Source of the DNA: Coptis chinensis
Taxonomy: Eukaryota > Streptophyta > Magnoliopsida > Ranunculales > Ranunculaceae
DNA length: 64,000 bases
Direction of reading: 5' to 3'
Assembly: GCA_015680905.1 (NCBI GenBank)
Contig: CM027383.1
Location: 85,159,001 to 85,223,000, forward strand
The notes beneath the pieces were generated by a model. The model saw only the letters and a list, made by a program, of their open reading frames with translations. It was not told where the DNA came from and did not search any database. The position numbers were made by a program, and so were the translations under genes. Positions 44,985 to 56,818 of this stretch are shown one piece after another. How positions within the stretch are numbered: the first letter of the stretch is position 1; each line of letters starts with the position of its first letter.

Positions 44985-45713
44985 AATGGCTGCCACGCCA
45001 TCTTAGTTACACTTTAGCATTGTTTTCATAGTAGAAGTAGTCAATTTTAAGTCCCATTAAACCCACCCACCCTTGTTTGTTTCATACCGTGGTTTGCCAT
45101 TTCAAATGTGACAAATTCACGAGAAAATACCGCGGGCGCCACCTTCAAGGAGAGAGCGCCGACCAGCTAAGTTACTGGAATTGTGTTTACCATCGAAGCG
45201 CCATACGCTTCATACCAAGCGAATTCGACCAGGCCAAACACCGAACTCGACTTCCCCATCGAGCGACCGCCCCATTTGGAGCCGACCATACCCTAAAAAA
45301 ACAACATAATCTGAAAATTACTTGAGCCTTGGCCTTTATCTATCCTTGAAAGCCAGTAAAATTTCGATTTCCACAGCTTTTTGATTCAACTTTAATCTTT
45401 CATATTTTTCAGTGTTCTAACCTATATATAATCAACAAAGCGTAAACAAGACGCGCTATTCATAAGCGAAGCAAGGACCTTGTCGAGGTATTCCTTTCTT
45501 CCATACCTCGTGATTTCCAGTTAGAGGTTTTCTACTAGTATATCGTAATTGTTTGGAGTGTTGCATGTTTAGTTAAGCTCAACTTAGTCTTGCATGAGAT
45601 TAAGGTCCGGTCGAACAAAACAACAAACGTAATTACACGGCAACAAACAAGTCTATCTAGTACACCACCCACCTACACCTCTAACTACTATCACACACAC
45701 CATACCCGACATA

Positions 45714-47160
45714 ATGGGTGAAGAAAGAGAGACTCCTCTCTCCGACTTTTACAAAGCCTTGAGCGATAGCCCTAAATCGTGCATCGCTCTAGCAGACCCG
45801 ATGGGGATTTTCGAATCCCCAAACATATTTAATTTGTTACCCGTTTTCATGGGTTAGACCATGAAAAACCTTATCGGCTTATTACGCGTAGGATTGAACA
45901 AGTCCTTACAACATTCCATCATCCTACGGTAGGTCGCGGAACAAATTAAACCGGGGTATTCCCTTCACACATTAGCCGATAAGGCGGCGCCTTGGTTAAC
46001 TGCCCGTCCTAATTTCAGGACTCGTGGGCTAAACTTGTTCAAATTGTTTATGGAACATTTTTACCCACCCCTAAAGACGGATGAGATGCTTTCCAAGATT
46101 CATTTTTTCCTCGCCTTTAATCCTCATGAATCATTTTCTCGAGGCGGGAATCGTTCACCGATCTCCTTATAGAGTGTCCACATCATAACTTAGCTAAAGA
46201 CACGCTAGTTCGCGGCTTTTCAAAGGTCTTCTACACCACCATAAAGAAGTCCTTGACATAATGAATGGGGGTAGTTTCCTAAGTAAAGGAGCCCTGAGGC
46301 TTATAAATTTTTTAGAAGACCAAACTAAACGGAATAATAATTGGGGTAGTGATGATATCCCCCGCTCAAATAGTTCTTCTTCAACAAGAAAAGCACGGTA
46401 TGTTTGAGAAGAAAACCCATCCGAACTTAAAAATCTAATCAATCTCTAACTAAAAAGTAGAGGCTATTTCGCTCAACAAAAGCCTATCCCCCGTCATGAA
46501 TGTAAACTCCAACCCATGTAATTTCGTTTTGAGTCCAGAGCACCACGACGATTATTGTCCTCTAGCTTATGAACAACAACCACCGAACAAGATAATGTTT
46601 ACTCTATTAATAACTATCCTATTCCTAACGCCCGCTTGGAGACAACATCCCAACTTCATGGAGAAATAATCAACAAGTAACACCTCCTGTGGTATAATCA
46701 AAACGTTAGGCAAGCAAACAATTATAAATCCAAGCTCCACCTAGACAAGGACAAGGACAAGGTCAAGGAATTATAATAATTATAACAACCAAAGCTTGAA
46801 CCACGACAAGGTCAAGCACAAGGTCGAATAATTATAATAATTATAATACCATAGAGGTATCGTTCCTTAATAATAATAACTATCACAACCCACCCATAAA
46901 TAATCAACGAGATAGTTCCACAGTCCCGCACCACCCGCGACTACTACACCTACACAACCGGATCGTATCGGCCTTTTTATACAAGTTACCCAACAACTTT
47001 TCCGCATTAATGACTAATCAAACCAACAGATTTTACAATCCATAAATCCACGGCATACAACAAGTTAGCCCAAGCGAAAGTGCCCAACCAAAAGGCGTGT
47101 TCGGGACAAGCAATACCAAACCCTAAAACAAAGCAAACACACGCTTTGAGGTAAACGGTA
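45714..47160 (+). pseudogene. gag: B2 gag, frameshifted
   Basis: ATG 45714 gives MGEERETPLSDFYKALSDSP, the best-preserved start of the family. Capsid pieces, the knuckle region (about 46500-46560) and a Gln/Gly/Asn-rich tail follow in many frames. The same sequence in B3 breaks at different places. Private breaks in near-identical copies point to sequence error as much as to decay. Confidence 0.75.
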
Positions 47161-47598
47161 ATTCTAGTAATGCGAAACTACAATCGTAGGTGACTCAAAT
47201 GCCATCACCACTCTCCGCTCTCGAAGAGTGGTTGATAACAAAGTAACTATGCCTATAGTTACCCCATCCAGTAATCCCTACACCGGATATCGAACTAGAT
47301 ACCAAATAGAAACCTGAAGAACCTACCACCGTAGAGGTCCCAGTTAAACCACAACCTAAGAAACGAAAAGCCAATGTTACACTTCAAGTCGAGCCATACA
47401 CTAAAATATAGAGCTTTAAACCACCGTTCCCTCAAAAATTAGCCATGCTAACCGGGATACAAACTTTGAGGAAATTAGGAACGTTTTCAAGAATCTAACG
47501 ATAAACCTTCCTTTTCTCGGCTATTAAAAGCTACCTAACCACGCTAAGTTTCTTAAAGAGTTGTGCACTACTAAAGGCGAAGACCAATATACCTAAAG

Positions 47599-47975
47599 AT
47601 GCCTTTTAACTCAAGCGGTTCTAACGTTATCCAAAACAATGGAATTGTTAAGTACAAAAGGACCCCGGGTCGCCCTATCAGAAAATGCACCTTAGGAGAT
47701 TCCCACACGACGACCGCCTTATTAGACCCGGGGGCGAGTGTTAACTTACTCCCGTATTATTTGTATAAACAAATAGGTCTACGAGGAAATGCAACCTACA
47801 AAAATAACGCTGCAATTAAGCGGACGTGTCAATTAAGTATCCTAAAGGTGTAGTGGAAAACGTGCTTGTTAAGGTTCGTGGATTTCTACTATCCCGCTGA
47901 TTTTGTTATCCTCGATACGTCGCTAATGACTCTGTACCGATCATTTTAGGGCGCCCTTCTTGGCAACCGCCAATG
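47599..47975 (+). pseudogene. B2 aspartic protease
   Basis: TALLDPGASVNLLPYYLYKQ: the active site reads D-P-G-A (GACCCGGGGGCG) where B1 has D-T-G-A, a single-base difference at a CCG/CCCGG context. ADFVILD and ILGRP pieces follow after frameshifts. Confidence 0.75.
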
Positions 47976-48557
47976 CTTTATAAATTGTCGCGATGGAAAG
48001 ATGTCCTTATCTTTTGGCCATCATTCGTCGAGGTAAATGTTTTTAAAATGATGAAACAGCTTACCCGGATTCGATGCGTAGATGGGGAGGTTAGCATGAT
48101 CGAGAGTTTAGCTCAAGATTATTTTAACAACACGTTTCCTGAAAACAATATGTACAAATTCCTTTCTTTTGGACCTTCTGATTTTGTAAATGACTCCTAC
48201 TTAGAGGAAGTCAACACCATCCTGGAGTCCACACCAATTGTAGACCCGTCGGTTGCTCCATATACTGATTACGAAGACTTGCTACCTAAGCAAGTCTTCA
48301 TTACGCAAGATAAGGACACTTATGAAACATCAACGGACATTCCGTCCACACCAGTGCTTAAACCTCTTCCCCCGGAGTTAAAATATATTCAACTTGATCC
48401 GGATGGTAGTCACCCGATAATTATATCTTCTTTGTTAACTAAGGATGAAGAGACATGTTTAATAAGGGTGATTAGGGAACATCGGTCTGCGATTGGTTGG
48501 TCCCTAGCCGATATTAAGGGAATTGACCCCAATGTTTGCACTCATCGATCCATTTGA
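47973..48557 (+). CDS. B2 protease-RT linker and RT N-terminus (194 open codons)
   Basis: The longest clean pol piece of B2. It reads DGEVSMIESLAQDYFNNTFP, MYKFLSFGPSDFVNDSYLEE, an acidic Thr/Pro-rich linker (DKDTYETSTDIPSTPVLKPL) and the RT N-terminus (SHPIIISSLLTKDEETCLIR, REHRSAIGWSLADIKGIDPN). It is nearly identical to 59845-60410, where two extra bases break the frame. This is part of a polyprotein, not a separate gene. Confidence 0.7.
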   Translation: MLYKLSRWKDVLIFWPSFVEVNVFKMMKQLTRIRCVDGEVSMIESLAQDYFNNTFPENNMYKFLSFGPSDFVNDSYLEEVNTILESTPIVDPSVAPYTDYEDLLPKQVFITQDKDTYETSTDIPSTPVLKPLPPELKYIQLDPDGSHPIIISSLLTKDEETCLIRVIREHRSAIGWSLADIKGIDPNVCTHRSI

Positions 48558-49370
48558 GGATAACGCCAAGACTTCTCGCGAACCTCGGCCCCTTGAACCC
48601 CCGCCATGAAAGAGGTGGTTAGGGAAGAAGTCTTGCGATTACTCGATGCGGTATTATATACCCATCTCCGATAGTGAATGGGTAAGTCCCATTCATGTAG
48701 TTCCTAAGAAATCGGAGTTACCATGGTGCGTAGCGGGAAGGGTGACTATGTTGTCACTCGAGTCCTATGAAATGGAGAATCAGATTGATTACAGACGTTT
48801 AAATGCTATGACACGAAAAGGATCACTTTCCTTACTATTTATAGATCGATGCTAGAACGTCTAGGTCATGCCTTTTATTGTTTTCGGATGGCTACTCGCT
48901 ATTTTCAGATTATTATTGATATTGATGACCAAGAAAAGATAACCTTCACATGTCCCTTCGAACATATGCCTATAAATGAATGCCTTTTGGCCTTTGTAAT
49001 TAATGCCCCCGGTACCTTCCAAATATGTATGCTTCATATATTTAGTGACATGGTAGAGCTTTTATGGAAGTGTTCATGGATGATTTTTCTATCTATGGAG
49101 ACTCCTTTTACAGAATGTTTGTCTAACCTCGCCTAAGGTCTTGACACGGTGTGAAGAAAAGAGCCTCGCTTTTAAATTGGGAAAAAGTGTCATTTCATGG
49201 TCAAAAGGGCATAAGTATTAGGGTCATATCAGATCTAGTGATGGCATCGGCAGAGATAAAGCCAAACTAGATAAGATAGCGAATTTACCTAAAACCACGG
49301 ACCGTCCGCGTGAGATTAGAGCCTTTCTAGGCCATGCAGGTTTTATAGGCGTTTCATTAAAGATTTTTCA
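48558..49370 (+). pseudogene. B2 reverse transcriptase palm, frameshifted
   Basis: YYIPISDSEWVSPIHVVPKK (48646-), then LERLGHAFYCF and RYFQIIIDIDDQEKITFTCP (48849-), and MLHIFSDMVE. The catalytic F-M-D-D box is kept at 49073-49084. At least four frame changes against B3. Confidence 0.85.
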
Positions 49371-49419
49371 AAATAGCTAGGCCTTTAACTAACCCGCTTT
49401 TGAAGGATGCAATCTTTGA

Positions 49420-49865
49420 TTTTAATTTTAATCAGAAACAGGCTTTTGAAACCTTAAAGCCGCCCTAACCATCGCACCTATTATACGCGACTCCGATTGG
49501 TCTAAACCTTCAACTCATGTGTGATGCTAGTGACTATGCAAAGCTTGGTGCCGCTTTGGGGACGTAAACTAGATAATAAGTCCATCAAGTATTTATTATG
49601 CTAGTAAAACATTAAACGATGCCAACGGAATTATTCAACTTCAAAAAGAATTTTTAGCTTAGTCATTTTTACGCTTTAGATAAGTTTCGTTTCTTATTTG
49701 GTTGGTTCTAAAACTTTAGTTTACACGACCATGCAGTTTCTTTAGGTACCTTCTTGCAAAGAAGGATGCTAAGGTAGATTAATCCGATGGATTCTTTCTC
49801 CCGCAAGAGTTCACATTAGAAATAAAGGACAAAAGAGGGTCGAAAACGAAGTGCCGAACCACCTT
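49420..49865 (+). pseudogene. B2 RNase H, frameshifted
   Basis: Aligns base by base with the open B3 domain (61339-61683). Each small indel in B2 sits where B3 reads CAG or CTG (49540, 49552, 49562, 49585), giving no usable frame. Confidence 0.75.
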
Positions 49866-50059
49866 ATCTAGACTTACAAATGACGATAGTAGTGGATTCC
49901 GAGTCCATACCGGACTCTTTTCCCCGATGAACATCTGTATGCTATTTTTCATCACCGTGGTATGCGGACATCGTAAAATTATTTAGCGGCTGATGTTATG
50001 CCTTATAATCGACAAGAAATGAACGTAGCAGTTCTTCTTGGCCAGAGTCAAGTTATACT
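49866..50059 (+). pseudogene. B2 integrase start, truncated by the duplication junction
   Basis: Matches 61684-61866 of B3 up to CAAGTTATACT, then breaks off. Six bases of filler (ACCGAT, 50060-50065) join it to the LTR-A tail. Confidence 0.75.
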
Positions 50060-50065
50060 ACCGAT

Positions 50066-50411
50066 ACTTTTATTTACCTACATATATAATGTTGTAGTAA
50101 TTTATATTATTTGCATTACCGTTATTTTAATTAAAACCAACTAAAAGAAACCTAAAAATCTTACTCACCTAAAGTTGTAACTCCGGTTGTGAACCTATCC
50201 GTGCCCTAAGGTTTGGGCGATCCCTTTTCGACCTATCCTACCCGATCCAGCATGAAGTAAGGTAACTTGACTAAAGCGTCACGACAATCTGGGACGTTGG
50301 ACTTTGGACTTTGGACTTGGGTGTGGACCTCGGACTTTGAATTTGCGGACCTCGGACTTAAGAAAATAAATGGCGAAAACCAAATAGCATTATTGTAAAA
50401 GCGTTTTATCA
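50066..50411 (+). repeat. LTR-A tail fragment with true right end
   Basis: The last about 350 bases of LTR-A, ending TTTTATCA, then AAGCT (50412-50416). AAGCT is also the base string left of LTR-A at 20717-20721, so this is the original right border of the element A insertion. Confidence 0.8.
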
Positions 50412-50560
50412 AAGCTCCAAACCTAGAAAATAAAAATTAAAAAAGAAAATACCATAAACCCACGCCAAAAATCAAATCCTAACCCCCAAATCTTCTCTAA
50501 AACTAAACCACCACAACCCCATAGGATTTAAATAACTAAAACCACCAAAAATTCACAAAT

Positions 50561-51863
50561 TTGGTCTTTGCGCTCCACCACTCCACCACCACCGGCTGTT
50601 CCTTCGGTCGGTCAAGTCAAACCACCACCACCACATCATATTTAAACCCCGCTCCATTTCAAACACTAGATGGCTCAAACAACGCCCGAATTATGCAGAA
50701 CAAGTTTTCCTTGCCGACCATTTTCGCTCCGTTTTCACGGTGACGAAATGGCTAGTAAAACTGGAATAGTCTGCGGTACTTTCGACGAAGCCTTCTACCC
50801 GAAGACTTGGTCCGGCGGTTCTACAACACCGAGGGGAGTTGGAGGGAGTAGGATTTTGTGATGGTAAGGAAGAAGGGGGAGTTGACTCGGGGATTTGTTA
50901 GGTGAGATTCTAGGCATTCGCCTAGAATCCATCTGAAAGGCTACTTCACGGGGAGCCCGGTTTGTGAGGTGGAGCCATTGATGAAAGCGTTCTTGTCATC
51001 AATGGGAGCTACAATACAAACTCCCATTGTGTTCGCCGGGCATCCCTCGGGGACCGACCAATTTCTGACCCAGTGGATTGGTCGAAATGTCTAGGGAAGG
51101 ACAAGGTCGGCGACATCGGTCGACCTGCCTCCGCGTACTATGGGTACTCGAGGGGCGAAATCACGATTTCTGTATCTGGAGTTTTCTTGAGCATGATTAG
51201 GGGTCCGGAAGGTCTTTGGCACCTCTTCCGTGTTAATCACCAAGATCATCTTTGAAGATAAGCGACTCCGTTAATAATGGAGGATCTACATTACCACGCG
51301 ACCGTAACGCAGCGTATCTATAGGGAGTGTGTCCAACAAGTTTGGAGGAGGGTCGAGGATAGAAGAAGAAGAGAGGATGGAGGAGCTGAGAATGAAGAGG
51401 AGGAGGATGAGGATGCCTCAGGGGATGAGGAAGGGCGTGACTGCTTTGATCACGGATGCCTTCGAGAGGTGTTAGTTCGGCCTTGGAGCGCGTGGCTATG
51501 CTTTATAGGGGCATCGCGTTCACTAAACACTATCTGCCGCAGACCTCCGGACTCGGCGGCGACTATTCATCACAACCGAGATCAGCACCCGAGAGGATGA
51601 GAGATGGGAGGCGGTGAGATGGAAGCCGGCGCCGGTTTAGAGTGGATATGCTTGCGCTTCCCTCCTCATCGGACTTCTTCCGAGGACGCGACTCACGAGG
51701 CATGGCGTCGTCGGCGAAGGGCGATTTCTTCTGCTGGACCGGAGCGGGGGAGCCACCACTAGAGAGTGTGCCCTCCGCCACCGATTGGCGAAATTTGTTT
51801 AGAAGTCGAGGATTGATAGTGGTTGTTGTTTTATTTATTTTTGTTGTTTTTATTGTAATGTAA
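50561..51863 (+). pseudogene. Element B ORF alpha, copy 2 (5' end present)
   Basis: ATG 50670 opens MAQTTPELCRTSFPCR, in frame with MASKTGIVCGTFDEAFYPKT; the frame then shifts. Later pieces are RIYRECVQQVWRRVEDRRRR, the acidic tract ENEEEEDEDASGDEEGRD and the C-terminus MASSAKGDFFCWTGAGEPPL (51705-), ending in a hydrophobic segment before the TAA at about 51863. A single-pass membrane protein is possible, fitting the env position, but no signal peptide, furin-like site or cysteine pattern is seen. The family is unknown to me. Confidence 0.5.
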
Positions 51864-51972
51864 CTTTTATTTCCGTAATTTGAATTTTTGTAGTGGTACT
51901 CGAATGAAATTTTAATATAAGGGCCTATTTTCATTATGCATGGTTGTTTTCATATTGACCCACCTTCCCAAC

Positions 51973-51986
51973 TTGTTTGGGGGTGG
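51973..51986 (+). promoter_or_regulatory. PPT-like motif after ORF alpha, copy 2
   Basis: TTGTTTGGGGGTGG, better preserved than its copy at 40118. Confidence 0.45.
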
Positions 51987-52273
51987 TTTTATCAATTCAA
52001 GCATGATTTTTGTATAACCCTCGTATTAGAATTAATTGCGAGTCAAGGTGAAAATATGGTTGTTTAGGGCAGAAATATGATCAAGTATCATTGTAGGATG
52101 AAATCTAGATTAAATAGGTACATTCTATCATAAAATCAACCTAAAAGATCTTGGGTTTGAATTAGAATCGGGTTATGAGTTGTTTCGTTTTTGAGTTTGG
52201 AAATTTTAGGATTTCCGGAGGCTGCCGTAATTAGTTTTGGCAACTTTCCGATCCTTTTTAGCAACTTTAAACC

Positions 52274-52281
52274 TATATAAA
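52274..52281 (+). promoter_or_regulatory. Internal TATA-like site before ORF beta, copy 2
   Basis: TATATAAA with the same A/C-rich downstream leader as 40433. Confidence 0.4.
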
Positions 52282-52668
52282 CTTGATACAAACTATTCTC
52301 ACAACTCACACTATACCTAAACTCCATCACTCACCCTTCCACCCGCGATTAGGCGTTTCGACTTCATTTTTGCAAATCACCTTCGGGAAATAGCGCCAGT
52401 AAGCGGCGGCGGCCTACGCCGATGAGAAAATTTTACTTTCGAGCCAGCATACCATAGCGACTTCGGCTAAAACACTGGAATTCCAAAATACTAAGAAGCG
52501 CCCGTACAAGTCAAAGCGCGACCGCCCTACTTCTTTGGAATTCCAAATTACAAAGCGCGACTTCGGCGCCCTAGTTAGCCTTTCAGCATGCCGACTTCCG
52601 TGGACCGAAATTTTCCAGTTTTCGCGTAGTATCGGATCTTCGCAGCTATTCCAAAGCGTAATTTTGAG

Positions 52669-53590
52669 ATGACATCTCCAACATTGATACCGAACAGTCT
52701 TTTGAAGATTTGTTCCAAAGCACTACTTCGGTGCTTGGTTTTAGCGAAGGTGATCACACATCGTTGGTTGGGAACCTCTTATGGTAAAGACCGGCTGAAC
52801 TTTATTCTCCGACTTTGCATCTTATTTTTATAATAACTGCATTTTCTTTGAGGGACGGATGGAGAACAAGTGTTCTCCATCAACATTATTGATGAACCAA
52901 TGGAAATTACGAGGTTCTTGCTAGCATTTGTTCTTGGACTTGCTATGCCCGGTGAGATACAAGACCCCATGGTGCTATTGATTCGATAATATGCATGTCT
53001 ACACTTATGAGTCTTTGCGCGAGGCTTATGGGGCGAGGCATTTTTCGTATTGAGGACCAAGGGGACTATAACGTTGCCCTTGGTAGCTTGTCCATGAACA
53101 TAAGAACCTGTTATGTTTTGGATTATGCTAAACATTTTAGGGGAATGGCGTTTTTCTTGATGAATGGCGCCACTTGCGGCGTTTTCCTTGCTTTAGCCAA
53201 TGGGCCCGGTTTATGACCTTCGAGAACTTTGATGTCTAGTTTAGCACGAGCCCATTACCATGAGGCATAAGTACCTTCTTATGCTGTTCTGGTTCCGCGT
53301 ATTATGTTATGTTTCTTTCTTTTTTGTACCGTTTCCGCGGATTGGATTAGGGTAGACCGCGGTCGCGACCCACCCAATAGTATTATTCGATCTTTCCGTG
53401 CAATGACTTGGCAAGGGTGCGGCGGATACAACCTCACCGAGGTTGCACCCTACACCCATCGGACCAAGTGTGGCACTTAATAGGTTAGCAACCATAGATG
53501 ATAAATGGCGTGAAGCACGGCAAATTATCATAGCATGGCGGGGATGAAGGAACCTCACTTCTTTATAGAAGTGGGAGGATAAGCGAAATG
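52669..53590 (+). pseudogene. Element B ORF beta, copy 2
   Basis: The same gene as 40823-41744, with different frame breaks. Readable pieces include RLMGRGIFRIEDQGDYNVAL and the end region DDKWREARQII. Function unknown. Confidence 0.5.
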
Positions 53591-53804
53591 ACGAATAACG
53601 CGGGAGTGGAGGTAAGTTTTAGTTTCGTTAGTGTCGACTTATGTCCCAAGCAATTTCATTCTTTTAACCCCATAATGGGTAGAACTTCATTATATATAGA
53701 GTTGAGTCGGTTTATTTCCTATATTAGTGCGTTCTAACCTTCTTTGCGCGGATGTTCGAATTTCCGCAGCTTCAATGGTATTTTTTACTACCCTCTTTAT
53801 TTAA

Positions 53805-53841
53805 ATGCTTTGAGGACAAAGCATGCTTTTTGTTGGGGGCA
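53805..53841 (+). promoter_or_regulatory. Hairpin plus PPT-like module after ORF beta, copy 2
   Basis: ATGCTTTG-AGGA-CAAAGCAT then TTTTTGTTGGGGG. Confidence 0.6.
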
Positions 53842-55439
53842 TAGAAACACGTGTAATTAAGACATCTGCTAGGATATAAATATGTATAATATGCATTTGT
53901 TTTCTAGTAAAAATTTCAAAAATTTATAAATATAAATAAATAAGTTATGCTATACACTTAGGAATATTGGTATTGTTTCTTTCTCTATGCTCTTAACAAT
54001 CTAGAAGTCTCACATAGCTTTTGCATCAGAATAATTGTTAGAAACTTAGGTTAATATGTAGGTAATAATCTTTGCATCTATCTATAAATATATTACATGA
54101 GTATCTATGATTGTTTGGCAGTAAGTTTACGAAATCTAGGCTAGAGTACTTATTCTACAAATCTGTGAGAATATAGCCTAAAGCCTTATATGAGTGAAAC
54201 AATTGAGAAATGACACAGGGAGAAGTAAAATCGGATAGAGAAATCACCGTCCACTTGCTTGATCACTAAACCATATCCTAAGCGAGAATTTAGCCCCTCT
54301 TTGGATCGATATAGCCGAGAAATTCAAACCTATGAATTATTTTCCGTTAATTAAGCCCCTTTGAGCCTTTCATTAGCCCTTCCATAAACCACAATTCCTT
54401 TACCCCACATACAAAAAAAAACAAAAAAAAAATAAAAATATATATATATATATATATATAATAAATCAACCTACCCAATTAAGATAAGTCTGAGAAAAGA
54501 ATGAATGAAGAAAGAAGAAGAGAAAAACCTGTGTAAACAAAAATTAGTTAGTTGCTTCAGAAAAAAAAAGAAAAGAAGTTTCCATCTAAGGAAAAGAAAA
54601 AAAAAATAGAAATAAAATAAAAACTCCAAAAATAGAATAAAAGGGAGTCAAAAGCCAAAGAAAAAGAAAAAAAAATATGGCTAAGGATGGAAACAAAGTG
54701 TAGAAGCAAAAGTAAATAACAAGGTTTTCTCTAGTTACATAATATGAAGACTCTATTATCTCAGACTTGTCCTTTAGAATATCCATTTCCTTCCTTCTTA
54801 AACCATCTCCTAATCCTCGTAACACCTAATAAAGACCTCTAGCTCAATTAGGAATAGGTTAGTGTGATAGTAAGTGGCAGATGTGTTTGATCGACTCCGG
54901 CTTCGTGTGTCATTGAGATTGTAAAGGTAAAGTGTGCCCTTGTACCTTTGGAGTAGCTTGAAACTTGAGTGGAAAAATCGAGTGTTGTTTCTTGACTATT
55001 ATTGTGAGAACCTACTTAAGGGCTTATTCGAGTTCTCGAGAAACAAACCGCTAAACATTTTATAGTACTACTCATTGTGTATATGTTTTTTGTAGATGAT
55101 AGATTATTATGCATATATTAGCTTAGGTTTTGACTTGGTTATTCTTGTTCATAGCTAGTGAGGCGTATAGATAATTTGGAGCATGAATAAGGAAACAATA
55201 GTTTTATTTTCTTAGTCGTTGTAGTATAGATGAAGTTTGTGAGTACCTTCTTTGGAAAACTCTCCGCGAGGCTATAACTTCGTCCACTAGGGAATTCTAG
55301 TGGTTTAAGGCTTTGTTGCATATGGTCAATGCAATCGCGCTCAGTGAAAGCGAGATTAGGTAGAACTCCATTTTTGGTCACTTATTCTAATTTCTCATCT
55401 TTGCTTGAGGACAAGCAAAATCTTCATTTGGGGGTGGTT
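53842..55439 (+). other. Element B 3' non-coding region, copy 2
   Basis: As 41996-43592: (TA)n near 54437-54462, A-rich stretches, hairpins 55284-55334. The terminal hairpin TTTGCTTG-AGGA-CAAGCAAA (55400-55419) and TTTGGGGGTGG (55427-55437) touch LTR L3. Confidence 0.65.
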
Positions 55440-56818
55440 TGATAAGAGCCCAAAACTGTAGTTTTAACCCCTTAATAATCATCTTGTTAGACCAATTATG
55501 TGAATAATAAGTAAGAGTTAATACTGATTACGTGTTTTATGCATTTTCAGGGCTTCAAAGTCTATTATGTGAGAAATGTGCCACTTTAGCGAGATAAAGG
55601 AGCAAAATTATTGAGAACTTCGAATGCCATATCTTTGGACTCGGACCACCGGATTGAGGCCTACCTTATGTCAAAACGACCGCTCGAAAAGAGCTTTGCA
55701 ATGGTCTAAGCCTTGACCCAATTAGAGGAGCAGAAGTGGACGAAAAGTCTGTGGAAGCCAACTGCAGCTGAAGAGGCCTTTTGAATTTGAAAGATTGGGG
55801 TTTGGGCACGATTCTCTGGCCCAAAACATGGCTCAAGCCCATGCACGATTTTTGGATCTGGATGTATAAAACAAAAGCTTGACTCAGTGTTAATGGAGTC
55901 AATGGCAGTTAGGTTAGGTAGATAGCTTAGAATAGAAAGTAGCCATTAAAATAGCTTATAGATCTAGATTTAATTGTTTTATTTAATTAGTTTCAAATCC
56001 TTTATTAGATTAAACCTTTGGATCTTGTTCTTCATTTGATTAGATCAATAAAGTAGTATTTTTTATCAATTTCGATTTTGTCATTTCCATTTCTAGATCT
56101 AATTTCAATTCTTGTTCTTATTTCATTTTAGTCATTAATTTAGATTTTCGTTATTGTTTAAATTAGTAAATTTTAATGCTTATTATTATGTGTAGTTTTA
56201 ATTTAAATGGAAATGATTGAATGATTCAAGGCTAAACCTCCATTAGAGGGGTTGAGAAGCCTTGATGAAAGCTTGATTCCGTTTATCGTAGAGTCGTCGT
56301 AATTTCTATTCCACGCCCGGAAATAATTAGTTCACCATGAGAATGGGTTTAATTGTTCACATGCTAGTTATTAATTGGTAGAAATGCCATGTGTAATTAG
56401 GGATTAGGAAGAACGCTTGTTACAGCGTGGCGATTCAATTCGATTACGACGACTTCGTCGTTAGTGGATTAAGTTGAGTTAAGGTGGAATCAATCCCCCT
56501 ACAACTCCTTATCATAGAATCACCGTAGCATTCCCATAGTTGTCGATGTCGACTAGTTGCATCTTGTGGGTAGTTGCACCATAGTTTAGTTGCCCCTTCA
56601 GTTAAAGCTCTCATTGGCTTTAAGTAGAGTATTGAGACTAGAATACAAGCATACGGAAGGACTAAGAGTGGAGCGAACTTCCTACTCCACTTTATCTCAT
56701 AGGATTGAGAGTAGAAGAAAACTTTGATAAATAAGCAACAAAAAAGATAGTTTAGTTTACTTACGTTTTGAATTCATCGTTCATTTAAGTAGGTAGACTA
56801 TTCATTTTACTTTTATCA
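55440..56818 (+). repeat. LTR-B copy L3, shared by B2 (3') and B3 (5')
   Basis: TGATAAGAGCCCAAAACTGT ... TTTTATCA, 1379 bp, TATAAAA at 55865. It differs from L2 mainly at CAG/CTG/CCG positions (for example CATACTG/CATCTTG, TGTGCAG/TGTGAG). Confidence 0.9.

Larger units (their letters stand above)
38596..50059 (+). repeat. Tandem duplication, copy 1
   Basis: Spans LTR-A tail, B ORFs alpha and beta, B 3' region, LTR L2, B2 gag, protease, RT, RNase H and the start of integrase. The same order and near-identical sequence recur in 50066-61866. Copy 1 lacks about 410 bases present at 50404-50817. Confidence 0.8.

Noticed and set aside
43593..56818. B2 as an independent third insertion of element B
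   Set aside because: The junction at 50059/50066 and the collinear repeat 38596-50059 / 50066-61866 are explained more simply by one tandem duplication.
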